From Rubrivivax sp. (GTDB lineage Bacteria > Pseudomonadota > Gammaproteobacteria > Burkholderiales > Burkholderiaceae_C), in NCBI GenBank assembly GCA_022842595.1, contig JALHPF010000023.1, forward strand, positions 29,689-93,688: a stretch of DNA of 64,000 bases. The letters run 5' to 3'. The translations under genes and the position numbers were made by a program. The notes under the pieces are model-generated. The model was not told the origin of the DNA and searched no databases. It saw nothing but the letters and a program-made list of their open reading frames with translations. Within the stretch, counting starts at the first letter, position 1. Each line of letters begins with the position of its first letter. Below, one piece after another: positions 30,679-41,300 of this stretch.

Positions 30679-31554
30679 TCATGTCAATTGGTCCTTCGTG
30701 AGCAGAAGAACCTGGTCGTCGCCTGCACTGGTGGGCAGCCAGATGGCTGGCAGTCGCTTGAAGGCAGCTTCGAAATGCGCACGTTCATTGCCCACTTCCA
30801 GCACCAGCACGGCATCGTCGGTCATGACCTTGGCCACGCCCTTGACGAGGCGGCGGATGAAGTCCATGCCGTCGTGGCCGCCTTCGCGATTGCCGTCCAG
30901 CGCAATGGCGGGTTCGGCCTGGTATTCCGGGGGCAGAGCGGTCATCGAGTCACGGTTCACGTAGGGCGGGTTGCAGAGGATGAGGTCGTAGGTGCCGCGC
31001 GCAGCCGCCAGGCCATTGCCCTGGCGCAGCGTGATGCGGTCTTGCAGGCCGTGGCGTTGCACGTTCTTCGCGGCCACGGCCAAGGCGTCGGCGCTCAGGT
31101 CGGTGGCGTCGACGCTCACGTCCGGCCAGGCCAGCGCTGCCAGCACGGCCAGGCTGCCGTTGCCGGTGCAGAGGTCGAGTACACGGCGGGTGCGTTCGCT
31201 CAGCCAGGTGTCCAGGGTGCCGTCGGCCAGGGGTTCGGCGATCAGCGAACGTGGCACGATGACACGTTCGTCGACGAAGAAGGGCACCCCTTGCAGCCAG
31301 GCCTCACCGGTCAGGTAGGCGGCCGGGCGGCGGCTGCTGATGCGTTCGTCGATCAGGCTGGCCACCGCGGCGGCCTGGCTGGCATCGACGGGCTGCGCCG
31401 CCAGTTCGTCCAGCGCGTCCAGCGGCAGGCCCAGGCGCCACAGCACCAGCCAGGCGGCTTCGTCGAAGGCGTTGGTGGTGCCATGGCCGAAGGCCACGCC
31501 GGCCGCTTCGAGCCGGGCCGCGGCGGCCTCGACGGTGGCCATGAGGGTTGTCAT
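30679..31554 (-). CDS. prmB: ribosomal protein uL3 glutamine methyltransferase
   Basis: Methylates a glutamine of ribosomal protein uL3. It has 291 residues. The SAM-binding motif DLCTGNGS is at 127-134, and the catalytic N-methyltransferase motif NPPY is at 195-198 in [11 protein letters not shown], whose VNRDSM context distinguishes PrmB from PrmC. The ATG at 31554 overlaps the dapE stop by 4 bases (ATGA); a longer upstream frame is antisense or overlapping noise. It is the end of the dapC-dapD-pilU-dapE-prmB string. Confidence 0.93.
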   Translation of the reverse strand: MTTLMATVEAAAARLEAAGVAFGHGTTNAFDEAAWLVLWRLGLPLDALDELAAQPVDASQAAAVASLIDERISSRRPAAYLTGEAWLQGVPFFVDERVIVPRSLIAEPLADGTLDTWLSERTRRVLDLCTGNGSLAVLAALAWPDVSVDATDLSADALAVAAKNVQRHGLQDRITLRQGNGLAAARGTYDLILCNPPYVNRDSMTALPPEYQAEPAIALDGNREGGHDGMDFIRRLVKGVAKVMTDDAVLVLEVGNERAHFEAAFKRLPAIWLPTSAGDDQVLLLTKDQLT

Positions 31555-32693
31555 GCGAGGAAACGCTCCAGAGTGCCGCGGTAGATGCGAGCCAGCGGTT
31601 CGATGGCGTCGACGTCGACCCATTCGTCGATCTGGTGAATGCTGGCGTTGACGACGCCGAACTCCATGACCTGCGGCGCCAGGCGCGCAATGAAGCGGCC
31701 GTCGGACGTGCCGCCGGTGGTGGACAGTTCCGGCGTCACGCCGCACTCGTCGTGGATCGCAGCCACCAGCGCCGCGCTCAGCGTGCCGGGCGGCGTCAGG
31801 AAGGGTTCGCCGCCCAGCGTCCAGTCGATGCGGTGCGGCACGCCATGGCGCTGCAGCGTGGCGTGAACCCGCGCCTTCAGTGCGTCAGGGGTGCTTTCGG
31901 TGCTGAAGCGAAAATTGAAGTCCAGCACCAGTTCGCCGGGAATGACGTTCAGCGCGCCGGTGCCGGCGTGCACGTTGCTCACCTGCCAGCTGGTGGCTGG
32001 GAAGAACGCGTTGCCTTCGTCCCAGCGCATGGCCACCAGTTCGGCCAGGGCTGGCGCCAGCAGGTGCAGCGGGTTGGCGGCCAGCTGCGGGTAGGCGATA
32101 TGGCCCTGCTGGCCGATGACGGTGAGGCGGCCGGACAGCGTGCCGCGGCGGCCGTTCTTCACCATGTCGCCGAGCCGTTCCACCGAAGTGGGCTCGCCCA
32201 CGATGCAGGCATCGATGTGTTCGCCACGGGCCTGCAGCAGATCGACGACATGGCGTGTTCCGTGCAGTGCCGGGCCTTCCTCGTCGCTGGTGATGAGCAG
32301 GGCGACGCGGCCGCCATGCAGTGGCCGGGCCTGCACGAAGTCGCAGGCGGCGCGGGTCATCGCCGCGACGGCAGCCTTCATGTCGGCGGCGCCGCGGCCG
32401 TACAGGCGGCCTTCGCGGTGACTGGGTACGAAGGGGTCACTGGTCCAGCGTTCCAGAGGGCCGGTGGGCACGACGTCGGTGTGGCCTGCCAAAGCCAGCG
32501 TCGGGCCCGGGCGGCCGGCGTCGTGCACCGCCCAGAGGTTGGCCACGCGTGCCTCGGGCGGGCCGGCGTCGAGCTGCTCGACGTGGAATCCCGCCGCGGA
32601 CAGCAGGGCGGCCAGCAGCTGCTGGCAGCCGGCATCGGCCGGCGTCACGGAACGGCAGGCGATGAGCTGTTCGGCCAGGCGCAGCGTCTGCAT
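31551..32693 (-). CDS. dapE: succinyl-diaminopimelate desuccinylase
   Basis: M20 metallopeptidase family enzyme that removes succinate from N-succinyl-LL-diaminopimelate in lysine and peptidoglycan precursor synthesis. It has 380 residues, with zinc ligands His71 in [10 protein letters not shown], the bridging Asp104 in GRGAADMK, and the catalytic Glu in [16 protein letters not shown] near the C-terminus is typical. The gene is coupled to prmB and lies 35 bases after pilU. All three succinylase-branch genes dapC, dapD and dapE are in this cluster. Confidence 0.95.
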   Translation of the reverse strand: MQTLRLAEQLIACRSVTPADAGCQQLLAALLSAAGFHVEQLDAGPPEARVANLWAVHDAGRPGPTLALAGHTDVVPTGPLERWTSDPFVPSHREGRLYGRGAADMKAAVAAMTRAACDFVQARPLHGGRVALLITSDEEGPALHGTRHVVDLLQARGEHIDACIVGEPTSVERLGDMVKNGRRGTLSGRLTVIGQQGHIAYPQLAANPLHLLAPALAELVAMRWDEGNAFFPATSWQVSNVHAGTGALNVIPGELVLDFNFRFSTESTPDALKARVHATLQRHGVPHRIDWTLGGEPFLTPPGTLSAALVAAIHDECGVTPELSTTGGTSDGRFIARLAPQVMEFGVVNASIHQIDEWVDVDAIEPLARIYRGTLERFLA

Positions 32694-32728
32694 TCAGGGC
32701 TGGCGCAGGCGCTGCGGGCAGCACGACA

Positions 32729-33919
32729 TCACTTGCGCACGCTCCATGGCGTTTCGTTGGCCGGGCGCGAGTCTTCGGCGTGCGATTCGATCGTGATTTC
32801 GGTGAAGGTCGGCGCGTCGGACTCCTCGCGCTTGGGCGTCACGCGCGAAATCGGCGCCTGGTCGTTCTGCAGCCGCCACAGCAGGTTGGTCGGCGAGTCG
32901 GCATGCGACAGGCCTTCGTCGCGGCTGATCACGCCTGCCTCGATCAAGCGGGCGATGTCCTGCTCGAAGGTCTGCGAACCCTCGGCCAGGCTCTTTTCCA
33001 TCGCCGCCTTGACGTCACTGATGTCGCCCTTTTCGATCATCTCGCTGACGAGCTGCGAGTTCAGCAGCACTTCCACCGCCGCCACGCGGCCGCCGCTGTT
33101 GGCGCGCAGCAGGCGCTGGCTGACGATGGCGCGCAGGCCGCTGGCCAGGTCGGACAGCAGGGTCGGCCGTGCCTCAGGGGCGTAGAACGACAGGATGCGG
33201 CCCAGTGCGTGGTAGCTGTTGTTGGCATGCAGCGTGGCCAGCACGAGGTGGCCCGAGAGCGAGTAGCTGATCGCCGCCGTCATGGTTTCGCGGTCGCGGA
33301 TCTCGCCGATCAGGATGCAGTCCGGCGCCTGGCGCAGCGCGTTCTTCAGCGCCACCTGCAAGGTCTGCGTGTCGCGGCCGACTTCACGCTGGTTGACGAT
33401 GCTCTTCTTGTTGGTGAACAGGAATTCGATCGGGTCCTCGATGGTGAGGATGTGGCCAGTCATCTGCGTGTTGCGGAACTCCAGCATCGACGCGAGCGTC
33501 GTGCTCTTGCCGGTGCCGGTGGCGCCCACCATCAGGATCAGGCCGCGCTTTTCAACCACCAGCTGCTTCAGCAGCGGCGGCACACCCAGGCTGTCCAGCT
33601 CGGGAATGATGAACGGGATGCAGCGGAACACCGCGGCGATGGACCCACGCTGCTTGAAGGCCGACAACCGGAAGCTGCCCACCCGCGGGATGCCGATGCC
33701 GACGTTCAGCTCGCCGGTGTCGTCGAGCTCTTCCAGCTGCTGCGGCGTCAGCAGTTCGGCCAGCAACTGGCGCGTCTGCGTGGTGCTCAGGACCTGGTCG
33801 GACAATTGCAGGATCTGGCCGTGGATCTTGATCAGGATCGGCGTGTTGGCCGACATGTACACGTCGGACGCGTTCTTCTCCGCCATCAGGCGCAAGACAC
33901 GTTCCAGGTTGTTGGACAT
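32729..33919 (-). CDS. pilU: type IV pilus retraction-type ATPase PilU
   Basis: A 396-residue secretion ATPase of the PilT/PilU class, acting at the cytoplasmic base of type IV pili in retraction and twitching. Walker A is GATGTGKST (132-140); the Asp box IEDPIEF, Walker B ILIGEIRDRETM and His box ATLHANNS follow. The C-terminus with DEGLSHADSPTNLLWRL is characteristic of PilU, not PilT. It is embedded between dapD and dapE with no pilT next to it; pilT must be elsewhere. Confidence 0.9.
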   Translation of the reverse strand: MSNNLERVLRLMAEKNASDVYMSANTPILIKIHGQILQLSDQVLSTTQTRQLLAELLTPQQLEELDDTGELNVGIGIPRVGSFRLSAFKQRGSIAAVFRCIPFIIPELDSLGVPPLLKQLVVEKRGLILMVGATGTGKSTTLASMLEFRNTQMTGHILTIEDPIEFLFTNKKSIVNQREVGRDTQTLQVALKNALRQAPDCILIGEIRDRETMTAAISYSLSGHLVLATLHANNSYHALGRILSFYAPEARPTLLSDLASGLRAIVSQRLLRANSGGRVAAVEVLLNSQLVSEMIEKGDISDVKAAMEKSLAEGSQTFEQDIARLIEAGVISRDEGLSHADSPTNLLWRLQNDQAPISRVTPKREESDAPTFTEITIESHAEDSRPANETPWSVRK

Positions 33920-33951
33920 CTCGGCTCCGCTGCTTTCAGGTCAACAGGACA

Positions 33952-34776
33952 TCATGCCCGGAGCAATTCGTTGATGCTGGTCTTGGCGCGGGTCTGGGCG
34001 TCGACTTTTTTCACGATCACCGCGCAATAGAGGCTGTAGGTGCCGTCGGCGCTGGGCAGGTTGCCGGAAACCACCACGCTGCCGGCGGGAATTCGGCCGT
34101 AGCTGACGGTGCCGGTGGCGCGGTCGAAGATCTTGGTGCTCTGGCCGATGTAGACCCCCATCGAGATGACCGAGTTTTCTTCGACGATGACGCCTTCGAC
34201 CACTTCGCTGCGCGCGCCGATGAAGCAGTTGTCCTCGATGATGGTGGGGTTGGCCTGCAGCGGTTCGAGCACGCCGCCGATGCCCACGCCGCCGCTCAGG
34301 TGCACGTTCTTGCCGATCTGCGCGCAGCTGCCGACGGTGGCCCAGGTGTCGACCATGGTGCCTTCGTCGACATAGGCGCCGATGTTGACGTAACTGGGCA
34401 TGAGCACGACGTTCTTGCCGATCCACGCGCCGCGCCGCGCCACCGCCGGCGGCACCACGCGCACGCCACTGGCGCGCATCTCGGCTTCGTCCAGGTTCGA
34501 GAACTTCGTCTTGACCTTGTCGAAGAAGCCCAGGTCGCCAGCGCGCATCACGTGGTTGTCGGTGAGGCGGAAGCTCAGCAGCACGGCCTTCTTCACCCAC
34601 TGATTGACCACCCAGTCGCCGACGCCGCGGCGTTCGGCCACGCGCAGGCGGCCGCCGTTGAGTTCGCTGATCGTGTGTTCGACGGCCTCGCGCACTTCGG
34701 GCGCATTGATGGCGCTGATCTCGGCGCGGCTTTCCCAGGCCAGGTCGATGATGGGCTGGAGCTGTTGGACGGTCAT
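33952..34776 (-). CDS. dapD: 2,3,4,5-tetrahydropyridine-2,6-dicarboxylate N-succinyltransferase
   Basis: Transfers succinyl from succinyl-CoA to tetrahydrodipicolinate in the lysine/DAP pathway. It has 274 residues, the standard length. The start [15 protein letters not shown] at 34776 matches the family; upstream codons are open but unrelated. The left-handed beta-helix hexapeptide repeats run from about residue 105 ([35 protein letters not shown]) to about 225. It is encoded 23 bases after dapC. Confidence 0.96.
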   Translation of the reverse strand: MTVQQLQPIIDLAWESRAEISAINAPEVREAVEHTISELNGGRLRVAERRGVGDWVVNQWVKKAVLLSFRLTDNHVMRAGDLGFFDKVKTKFSNLDEAEMRASGVRVVPPAVARRGAWIGKNVVLMPSYVNIGAYVDEGTMVDTWATVGSCAQIGKNVHLSGGVGIGGVLEPLQANPTIIEDNCFIGARSEVVEGVIVEENSVISMGVYIGQSTKIFDRATGTVSYGRIPAGSVVVSGNLPSADGTYSLYCAVIVKKVDAQTRAKTSINELLRA

Positions 34777-34799
34777 GGCGGGCTTTCGCAGGGGTTTCT

Positions 34800-36002
34800 T
34801 CAGGAGTCTTGGCAATAGGCGACGATGCGGCGCGCGGCCTCGAGGCATTCGTCGGTGGGGGCGACCAGGGCCAGGCGGATGCGGCCGGTGCCGGGGTTGG
34901 AACCGTCGGCCGTGCGTGCAAGCAGGCTGCCGGGCAGGACGTTCACATTGTATTGAGCCAGCAGCCCCTGGGCGAAGCTGATCTCGTTGCGCGCGTTCTG
35001 CCGTTCGGGCACACGCGCCCACAGGTAGAAGGCAGCGTCGGGCAGGGCGACATCCAGCACCTGCGCCAGCAGCGGCGTGACCTGGGCAAACTTCTCGCGG
35101 TACAGCGCCCGGTTGGCCACGACATGGGATTCATCGTTCCAGGCCGCGACGCTGGCGCGCTGCACCAACGGGCTCACCGCGCTGCCGTGATAGGTGCGGT
35201 ACAGCAGGAAGGCCTTCAGCAGCGCCGCGTCGCCGGCAACGAAGCCCGAGCGCAAGCCGGGCACATTGCTGCGCTTGGACAGGCTGGTGAAGGCCACGAG
35301 CCTGCGGAAGTCGTCCCGCCCCAGGGCCTTCGCGGCCTGCAATGCGCCCAGCGGAGCTTGTTCGCGAAAGTAGATCTCGGAATAACACTCGTCGCTGGCG
35401 ATGACGAAGCCGTGGCGGTCGCTCAGTTCGAACAACTGCTGCCATTCGGACAGCGGCATCACCGCACCGGTGGGGTTGCCGGGGCTGCAGACATACAGCA
35501 GTTGCGTTCGCGCCCAGGTGGCTTCAGGCACGGCAGACCAGTCGGCAGCGAAGTTGCGGGCCGGGTCGCTGGCGACGAAGGCGGTCTGCGCGCCAGCCAG
35601 CAGCGCCGCGCCTTCGTATATTTGATAGAACGGGTTGGGGCAGACGACCGTGGCGCCGGGCTGGGTGGGGTCGATGATGGTCTGGGCGAAAGCAAACAGC
35701 GCCTCGCGCGAGCCCGACACCGGGAGCACCTGCGTGGCCACGTCCAGCGCCACACCGTAGCGACGCTGCACCCAACCGGCGATGGCTTCGCGCAGGGCGG
35801 GTTCGCCGGCAGTGGCCGGGTAGCTGCTCAGGCCGGGCAGGGCGCGTACCAGGGCTTCCTCGATCAAGGCCGGCGTGGCGTGCTTGGGTTCGCCGATCCC
35901 CAGGCTGATGGGGCTGAATGCCGGGTTCGGCGTGATGTCGCGGGTGAGTTCGCGCCAGCGCTCGAAGGGATAGGGGTGCAGGCGGGCGAGCAGGGGGTTC
36001 AT
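34800..36002 (-). CDS. dapC: succinyldiaminopimelate transaminase
   Basis: PLP-dependent class I/II aminotransferase making N-succinyl-LL-2,6-diaminopimelate. It has 400 residues. The PLP-lysine is in [23 protein letters not shown] carries the conserved Asn, and DECYSEIYF carries the ring-binding Asp. The C-terminal Arg is in GRIRLALV. The [19 protein letters not shown] opening is typical of DapC. It heads the dap cluster; the upstream side is the 675-base repeat-rich gap. Confidence 0.94.
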   Translation of the reverse strand: MNPLLARLHPYPFERWRELTRDITPNPAFSPISLGIGEPKHATPALIEEALVRALPGLSSYPATAGEPALREAIAGWVQRRYGVALDVATQVLPVSGSREALFAFAQTIIDPTQPGATVVCPNPFYQIYEGAALLAGAQTAFVASDPARNFAADWSAVPEATWARTQLLYVCSPGNPTGAVMPLSEWQQLFELSDRHGFVIASDECYSEIYFREQAPLGALQAAKALGRDDFRRLVAFTSLSKRSNVPGLRSGFVAGDAALLKAFLLYRTYHGSAVSPLVQRASVAAWNDESHVVANRALYREKFAQVTPLLAQVLDVALPDAAFYLWARVPERQNARNEISFAQGLLAQYNVNVLPGSLLARTADGSNPGTGRIRLALVAPTDECLEAARRIVAYCQDS

Positions 36003-36114
36003 CCCGCCTGATTATCCCGGCCGCGGCTCGGCAGCGTTTGCGGTGCCGGTAGAGACGTCGAGGGGCTGTTCTCGGCCCTTTGCGGTCGTTCGTTTCTTGC
36101 CTGGTTGGTCCCTC

Positions 36115-36355
36115 TGCAAAGGCGGGCTGGGGCTGGCTGTGGCGCTTATCCTCGGCGGTCTCCGCTTCGCTCCGACTTCCCTGCGGTGCTCGGTCCCGCG
36201 GCCCCGCCGCCGAACTCGCTGCGTTCGCTGCGCTCACTCCGCTCAAACACCTGCGGCGAGTCAGAGGTTGAACCGCGCTGCGCGCGGGGGCCGCGGGCCC
36301 TGTGCTCCTCGGCGCCTCCCATGCGCGCCACAGCCAGCCCCAGCCCACCTTTGCA
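36115..36355. repeat. 31-base inverted repeat pair, left half of the element
   Basis: The arms are 36115-36145 (TGCAAAGGCGGGCTGG then GGCTGGCTGTGGCGC) and 36325-36355. They are complementary with one mismatch in 31, enclosing 179 bases. The enclosed part contains blocks rich in CTGCG/GCTCG repeats such as TCGCTGCGTTCGCTGCGCTC-like sequence. Confidence 0.8.
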
Positions 36356-36457
36356 ACCACCGTGTCTTGGTCTCCCGCGTGGCGCGCCGATACGCTGGCG
36401 GGCTGGGTGAGTCGGGTGGCCCCTGGAGCGAAGTAAAGGCGGGGGAGCGAGCCCGGA

Positions 36458-36484
36458 CACAAACAGTCCGGTGGACTGTTTGTG
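36458..36484. repeat. perfect 12-bp hairpin
   Basis: CACAAACAGTCC and GGACTGTTTGTG pair perfectly around a 3-base GGT loop. This is an unusually stable short hairpin that could also act as a transcription stop, though it lacks a T-run. Confidence 0.75.
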
Positions 36485-36494
36485 CCTGGCGAGC

Positions 36495-36516
36495 GCCCAG
36501 GGCGCAAGCCCTGGGC
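36495..36516. repeat. perfect 9-bp hairpin with GCAA tetraloop
   Basis: GCCCAGGGC and GCCCTGGGC pair around GCAA, a GNRA-type tetraloop, so the folded RNA or single-stranded DNA would be very stable. Confidence 0.7.
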
Positions 36517-36677
36517 ATGAGCGGAGGGGGCCACCCGGCTCGCCCAGCCCAAGGGACCCGCATCGACAGACGAAGGGGTCCGAGCGAACGACCGCAACGG
36601 GCCGAAAGGAGCAGCTCCGCCGCAGCAACGCAGACCTACCCGCGGCGCAGGTCTGTCCAGGCCCCGAGCCCCTGCCT

Positions 36678-37301
36678 TCAGGCCGCGCGCAGGCGGCCGC
36701 TCTGTGGCCGGTTGCCGTACACCTGGATGCCGTGCCCCCAGAAGTCCGGATAGCGCCGTAGCGCATGGAAACCGTGGCGCAGCATCACGTCGTGGCCGGT
36801 GGGGTTGTTGTAGATGACGATGCGCTCGGCGCCAACGGGGGTCTGCGGGACCAGTTGCTGCAGCACCTGGTCCAGGATGGCCGGGGGGAACGGGTTGTAG
36901 AGGTAGAAGAAGGCGTAGTCGCCGTAGTGCTTGAAGCTGCGTGCGTCGGCGCAGTGGACGCCAGCTCGCGCCTCGCCCAGCTTGGCGAAGTTACGGCGCG
37001 CAATGGCCGCCAGTTCAGGCGACAGTTCGATGCCGTCGACGCGGGCGAACGGTTGGCGCAGCAGGTCGCGCATCGCCGAGCCCTTGGCGCAGCCGATGTC
37101 CAGCACGCTGTCGACGGGGCGGATGTCCAGGTCGGCCAGGACGCGGCGCAGGTGCTTGCCCCCCGATGGCGAGGGGATGAAGACCTCCTTGGCGTCCAGG
37201 CCCAGTTCCGAAGGTTGCTGGTTGGCCCGCGTGAAGTCCAGGCCCTGCAGCCGTTCGAGTAGGATGTTCAGGCGCAGCTGGGTGGTGTGGACAAGGCTCA
37301 T
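36678..37301 (-). CDS. class I SAM-dependent methyltransferase
   Basis: A 207-residue protein with the Rossmann motif I VLDIGCAKGSA (about 69-79), an acidic end of beta-2 in VDGIELSPE, and a motif-IV-like FFYLYNPFPP (about 135). This resembles small methyltransferases of unknown substrate in betaproteobacteria. The start at 37301 has a strong GAGGAGGAAA ribosome-binding site; the longer frame upstream is spurious. It is downstream of the SET gene with 28 bases between, so possibly the third gene of a queF-SET-methyltransferase unit. The substrate is unknown. Confidence 0.85.
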   Translation of the reverse strand: MSLVHTTQLRLNILLERLQGLDFTRANQQPSELGLDAKEVFIPSPSGGKHLRRVLADLDIRPVDSVLDIGCAKGSAMRDLLRQPFARVDGIELSPELAAIARRNFAKLGEARAGVHCADARSFKHYGDYAFFYLYNPFPPAILDQVLQQLVPQTPVGAERIVIYNNPTGHDVMLRHGFHALRRYPDFWGHGIQVYGNRPQSGRLRAA

Positions 37302-37329
37302 CGGGTTTCCTCCTCGGTGCTTCTTCTGC

Positions 37330-37764
37330 CTACAACCGGCCGATGCAACCCGGTGCGCCGCAGCGGCACGCCAGTTTGCCTTCGTGGTGGGTCTCGCCGT
37401 AGTTGACGGTGATCTCCTCGCCCGGCGCAATCGCACGCAGCGAATAGAACTCCACCCGGCCCTGGCGGATGCACAGCCGGGCGTTCGGCTGGCAGCTGTG
37501 GTTGGTGTAGCGCATCGGGTCGGCGCTCTTGCTGAAGTCGATGGCACGGCGGCTGGAGAGCTCGACGATCATGATGCGTTCGCTGCGCGTCGCGCGGATG
37601 CGCGCCTCGGCCACGCTGATGCTCTCGCCGCGGATCTCGCCGATCTTCAGCCGCGGGGCAATGGCCTCGGCCGCAAAGGCGCCCTGGCCGTCGATGCGGC
37701 TGTCATGCACGTCGACCGCAAACTTCTGGTAAGCCGGCCGCACCGGTGCCAGGGTGGCGGTCAT
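37330..37764 (-). CDS. small SET-domain protein (putative protein-lysine methyltransferase)
   Basis: A 144-residue protein consisting almost entirely of a SET domain. It has [13 protein letters not shown] (motif I), [10 protein letters not shown] (motif III, pseudoknot), and GEEITVNYG (motif IV, catalytic Tyr). A short post-SET tail [10 protein letters not shown] has three cysteines able to bind zinc with the core Cys. Histone-type SET enzymes methylate lysine; in bacteria the targets are mostly unknown. The ATG at 37764 overlaps the queF stop (ATGA), so its translation is tied to queF. Confidence 0.85.
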   Translation of the reverse strand: MTATLAPVRPAYQKFAVDVHDSRIDGQGAFAAEAIAPRLKIGEIRGESISVAEARIRATRSERIMIVELSSRRAIDFSKSADPMRYTNHSCQPNARLCIRQGRVEFYSLRAIAPGEEITVNYGETHHEGKLACRCGAPGCIGRL

Positions 37765-38207
37765 GCCGACGGCAGCTCGACCTTGGGTGCCGGTTTCCAG
37801 CCCTTCTGGCGGTGTTCCACCGTCACGTACGTGCGGATACCGCCGCGCACGTACCAGTCGGCGTGGATGCGCAGGAAGCGCGGGGCGATGGCTTCGACGA
37901 TGTCGCTGGCGATGGTGTTGGTCACCTTCTCGTGGAACGCCCCTTCGTTGCGGAAGCTCCAGAAATACTGCTTCAGGCTCTTGGTTTCCACGCACAGCCG
38001 GTCGGCCACGATCTCGATCGTGAAATGGGCGAAATCGGGCTGGCCGGTCAGCGGGCACAGGCAGGTGAACTCGGGCACGTCGAAACGGATGGTGTAGTCG
38101 CGCTCGGGGGCCGGGTTCGGGAAGGCGTGCAGTTCCTTCGACGGTGCGCTCGGCGGCACCGCAGGTTTCTGGCGCTCGCCGGTCTTGCGGATGGGGGTCT
38201 TGGGCAT
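37761..38207 (-). CDS. queF: preQ0 reductase (NADPH-dependent 7-cyano-7-deazaguanine reductase)
   Basis: Reduces preQ0 to preQ1 in queuosine synthesis. At 148 residues it is the short unimodular type I QueF. The catalytic Cys51 is in [15 protein letters not shown] with the proton donor Asp58. The QueF motif ETKSLKQY (Glu74) and FHE (92-93) are intact. The N-terminal 25 or so residues are basic and Pro-rich. It is divergent from smc; I saw no preQ1 riboswitch-like leader in the 124-base gap. Confidence 0.94.
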   Translation of the reverse strand: MPKTPIRKTGERQKPAVPPSAPSKELHAFPNPAPERDYTIRFDVPEFTCLCPLTGQPDFAHFTIEIVADRLCVETKSLKQYFWSFRNEGAFHEKVTNTIASDIVEAIAPRFLRIHADWYVRGGIRTYVTVEHRQKGWKPAPKVELPSA

Positions 38208-38331
38208 GGTCGCGATGCTATCATCCAGCCCCTTTGCAGGCGCCGCCAGGCGTTCAAAAGAAGAATCAAATCAACGAGTTAGCTGCGACCCGGTCGTCAA
38301 GACTCGGCCTCAACCAAGCGGCCTACGCGCC

Positions 38332-41300
38332 ATGCGCCTGAACCAGATCAAGCTCTCGGGCTTCAAGTCCTTCGCCGAACCCACCACCTTCCAGCTGCCC
38401 GGGCAGCGCGTGGGCGTGGTCGGCCCGAACGGCTGCGGCAAGAGCAACATCATGGATGCGGTGCGCTGGGTGCTGGGCGAGAGCAAGGCGAGTGAACTGC
38501 GTGGTGAATCCATGCAGGACGTCATCTTCAACGGCAGCGGCCACCGCAAGCCGGCCAGCCGCGCCAGCGTCGAGCTGGTGTTCGACAACGCCGACGCACG
38601 TGCCGGCGGCCAGTGGAACACCTATGCCGAGATCGCCGTGCGTCGGGTGCTCACGCGCGACGGCACCAGCAGCTACTACATCAACGGCCAACCCGTGCGC
38701 CGGCGTGACGTGCAGGACGTGTTCCTGGGCACGGGCCTGGGCCCGCGTGCCTACGCGATCATTGGCCAGGGCACCATCAGCCGCATCATCGAAAGCCGCC
38801 CGGAAGAGCTGCGCCTGTTCCTGGAAGAGGCCGCTGGCGTCAGCAAGTACAAGGAGCGCCGGCGCGAGACCGAGAACCGGCTGAAGGACACCCGCGAGAA
38901 CCTCACGCGTGTCGAAGACATCCTGCGAGAACTGAACAGCAATCTCGACAAGCTGGAGACCCAGGCCGAGGTCGCCACGCGCTACCGCCGGCTGCAGGAC
39001 GAAGGCACTCTGAAGCTGCACCAGCTGTGGTTCCTGAAGCATCGCGACGCCACCGGCGAAGAAACCCGCGTGAAGACCGCAGCCGCCGAGGCCGCCACGG
39101 CGCTGGAGGCGCGCATGGCCGACCTGCGGCAGGTGGAAGCCCAGCTCGAAGCCGTGCGCCAGGCCCACTACGCCGCCAGCGACGCGCTGCACACGAAGCA
39201 GGGCTTCCTGGCCGAAGCTGCACTGGAAGTCAGCCGGCTCGAAGAACGCATCCGCTACGTCGTCGAAGGCCGCCAGCGTGCGCAGGCGCGGCTGGCCGAA
39301 TTGCAGACGCAGAACGCGCAATGGGCCGACCGCGAGCAGGCCGCGCGCATCGAACTCGAAGACCTGGCCGCGCAGATCGAAGGCTCGGAAGAGCAGGCCG
39401 GCGTGCTGGCCGCGCAGGCCGAGGAACAGGCGCTGCAGCTGCCCACGCTGGAAGACGCCGTGCGTGCCGCACAGGCCGCCAGCAACGCCCAGCGTGCCGC
39501 GGTGGCGCAGGTGCAGCAGCAGATCCAGGTACTGGCGGCCGAGAGCCGCAGCGTCGACGAACAGGTGCGAGCCCTGCGCACCCAGCGTGACCGCCGCGCC
39601 CAGGAACGCCAGGGCCTGCAAACCCCCGACAGCGCCAAGCTGGAAGCGCTGAAGGTGCAGGAAGCCGACGCCGCCGAGGCCAATGCCCTGGCCGAAGGCC
39701 GCCTGCAGGAATTGGCCGAGCATGTGCCCACGCTCGACGAGCAGCGCCGCGCCGCGCAGGCGGCGGTCAACAGGGAATCGGGCCGGCTGGCCGACATCGC
39801 CGCGCGCCTGGAGGCGCTGCGGGCCTTGCAGGAGAAGGTGCAGACCGAAGGCAAGCTCAAGCCCTGGTTGCAGCGCCACGGCCTCGAAGGCCTGGCCGGC
39901 CTGTGGACGCAGGTCCACATCGAGACCGGCTGGGAAACCGCGCTCGAAGCCGCGCTGCGCGAACGGCTGAATGCCATCTCGGTGGGCAAGCTGGACATGG
40001 TGCGCGCCTTCGCGGGCGACGCGCCCCCGGCGAAGCTTGCCTTTTACGCCTTGCCCTCGGGCGTGGCGCCGCGCACGCACCAGACGCTGCCGCTGCTGGC
40101 CGACCTGCTGCGTCTTGGCGACGCTGGCATGAAGGCGCTGCTGGGTGACTGGCTGGAAGGTGTCTACACCGCCACCAGCCTCGACGAAGCGCTGGCCGCA
40201 CGCGGAGTGCTGACCCACGGCGAAGTCATCATGACCCGCGAAGGCCACGCCGTGTCGCAGCACGCGGTGGCCTTCTACGCCCCCGACAGTGAACAGGCCG
40301 GCCTGCTGGCGCGGGCCCAGGAAATCGAGAACCTCACGCTGCAGCAGCGTGCGCAGGCGATGCTGGCCGACGATGCGAAGACGCAGTCGGTGCGCCTGGA
40401 AGCCGCCTACACCGAAGCCGCGCAGCGCCTGGCCACCGTGCGCCGTGAAGCGGCCGAAGCTCAGACCCGGGCGCACACCCTGCATGTCGAGCTGCTGCGC
40501 CTTTCGCAGCAGGCCGATGCCGCCACCTCGCGCCGCGACCAGCTGAACGAGGAACTGGCCGAGATCGACGCGCAGCTGGAAGGCCTGGAGGAACGCCGCG
40601 CCACCGGCGAGGGCCGCTTCGAGGAACTGGACATCAGCCTCGGCACGGCACAGGAAAGACACGCCGAGCTCGACGATGAGGTCATCGCCGGTGAACGCCG
40701 CCTGTCCGATGCCCGCGAACAGCAGCGCGCGCTCGAACGCCAGGCCCAGGAAGCCCGCTTCCAGGCGCGCGCGCTGGTGGCCCGCCAGGCCGAATTGCAG
40801 CGCAGCATCGACACCGCCGCGCAACAGGTGGCCGCCAATGTGCAGGCCGGCGAACAGCTGCAGCTGGAACTGGGTGCCTTCGACGACCAGGCGGCGCAGT
40901 CGGGCCTGCAGGCGGCGCTCTCGGTACGGTTGGAACGTGAACAGCTGCTGGCCGCCGCGCGCAGCGAGTACGACGACCTCAGCGCCCAGATGCGCCGCGC
41001 CGACGAGCAGCGCATGGGTTTCGAGCAGAGCCTGGCGCCGCTGCGCGAACGCATCACGCAGCTGCAGCTGGAACTGCAGGCGGCGCAGCTGGGTGGCGCG
41101 CAGTACCTGGAACAGCTGACCGCGGCCGAAGTCGACCTGGCTGCGCTGGCCCAGGGCATCGAAGCCGGCAGCGTGAAGCTGTGGGGCCTGCAGACCGAAA
41201 TCGACCGCATCAACAAGGAGGTCGCCGCACTCGGCGCGGTCAACCTGGCGGCGCTGGACGAACTGGTGCAGGCGCGTGAACGCAAGACCTTCCTGGACGC

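Larger units (their letters stand above)
36400..36550. repeat. 24-base inverted repeat pair, right half of the element
   Basis: The arms 36400-36423 (GGGCTGGGTGAGTCGG then GTGGCCCC) and 36527-36550 are complementary with two mismatches in 24. They enclose the two tight hairpins at 36458-36484 and 36495-36516. Confidence 0.75.
36072..36605. repeat. non-coding element bounded by 21-base inverted repeats
   Basis: The 675-base gap between dapC and the methyltransferase gene (36003-36677) holds no gene I can support, although open frames cover it on both strands. Its outer arms are 36072-36092 and 36585-36605. They are inverted copies with one mismatch in 21 (TCGGCCCTTTGCGGTCGTTCG and its near-complement). 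Two further inverted repeats and two hairpins, listed separately, are nested inside, so the whole region can fold into a branched structure. Confidence 0.7.

Noticed and set aside
36043..36766. Several overlapping open frames in the dapC-methyltransferase gap
   Set aside because: They run through inverted repeats on both strands, have Arg/Pro/Ser-biased composition and no ribosome-binding sites.
38208..38331. preQ1 riboswitch upstream of queF
   Set aside because: No compact pseudoknot-like leader was found in the short divergent gap with smc, and preQ1 switches are not expected before this gene order.
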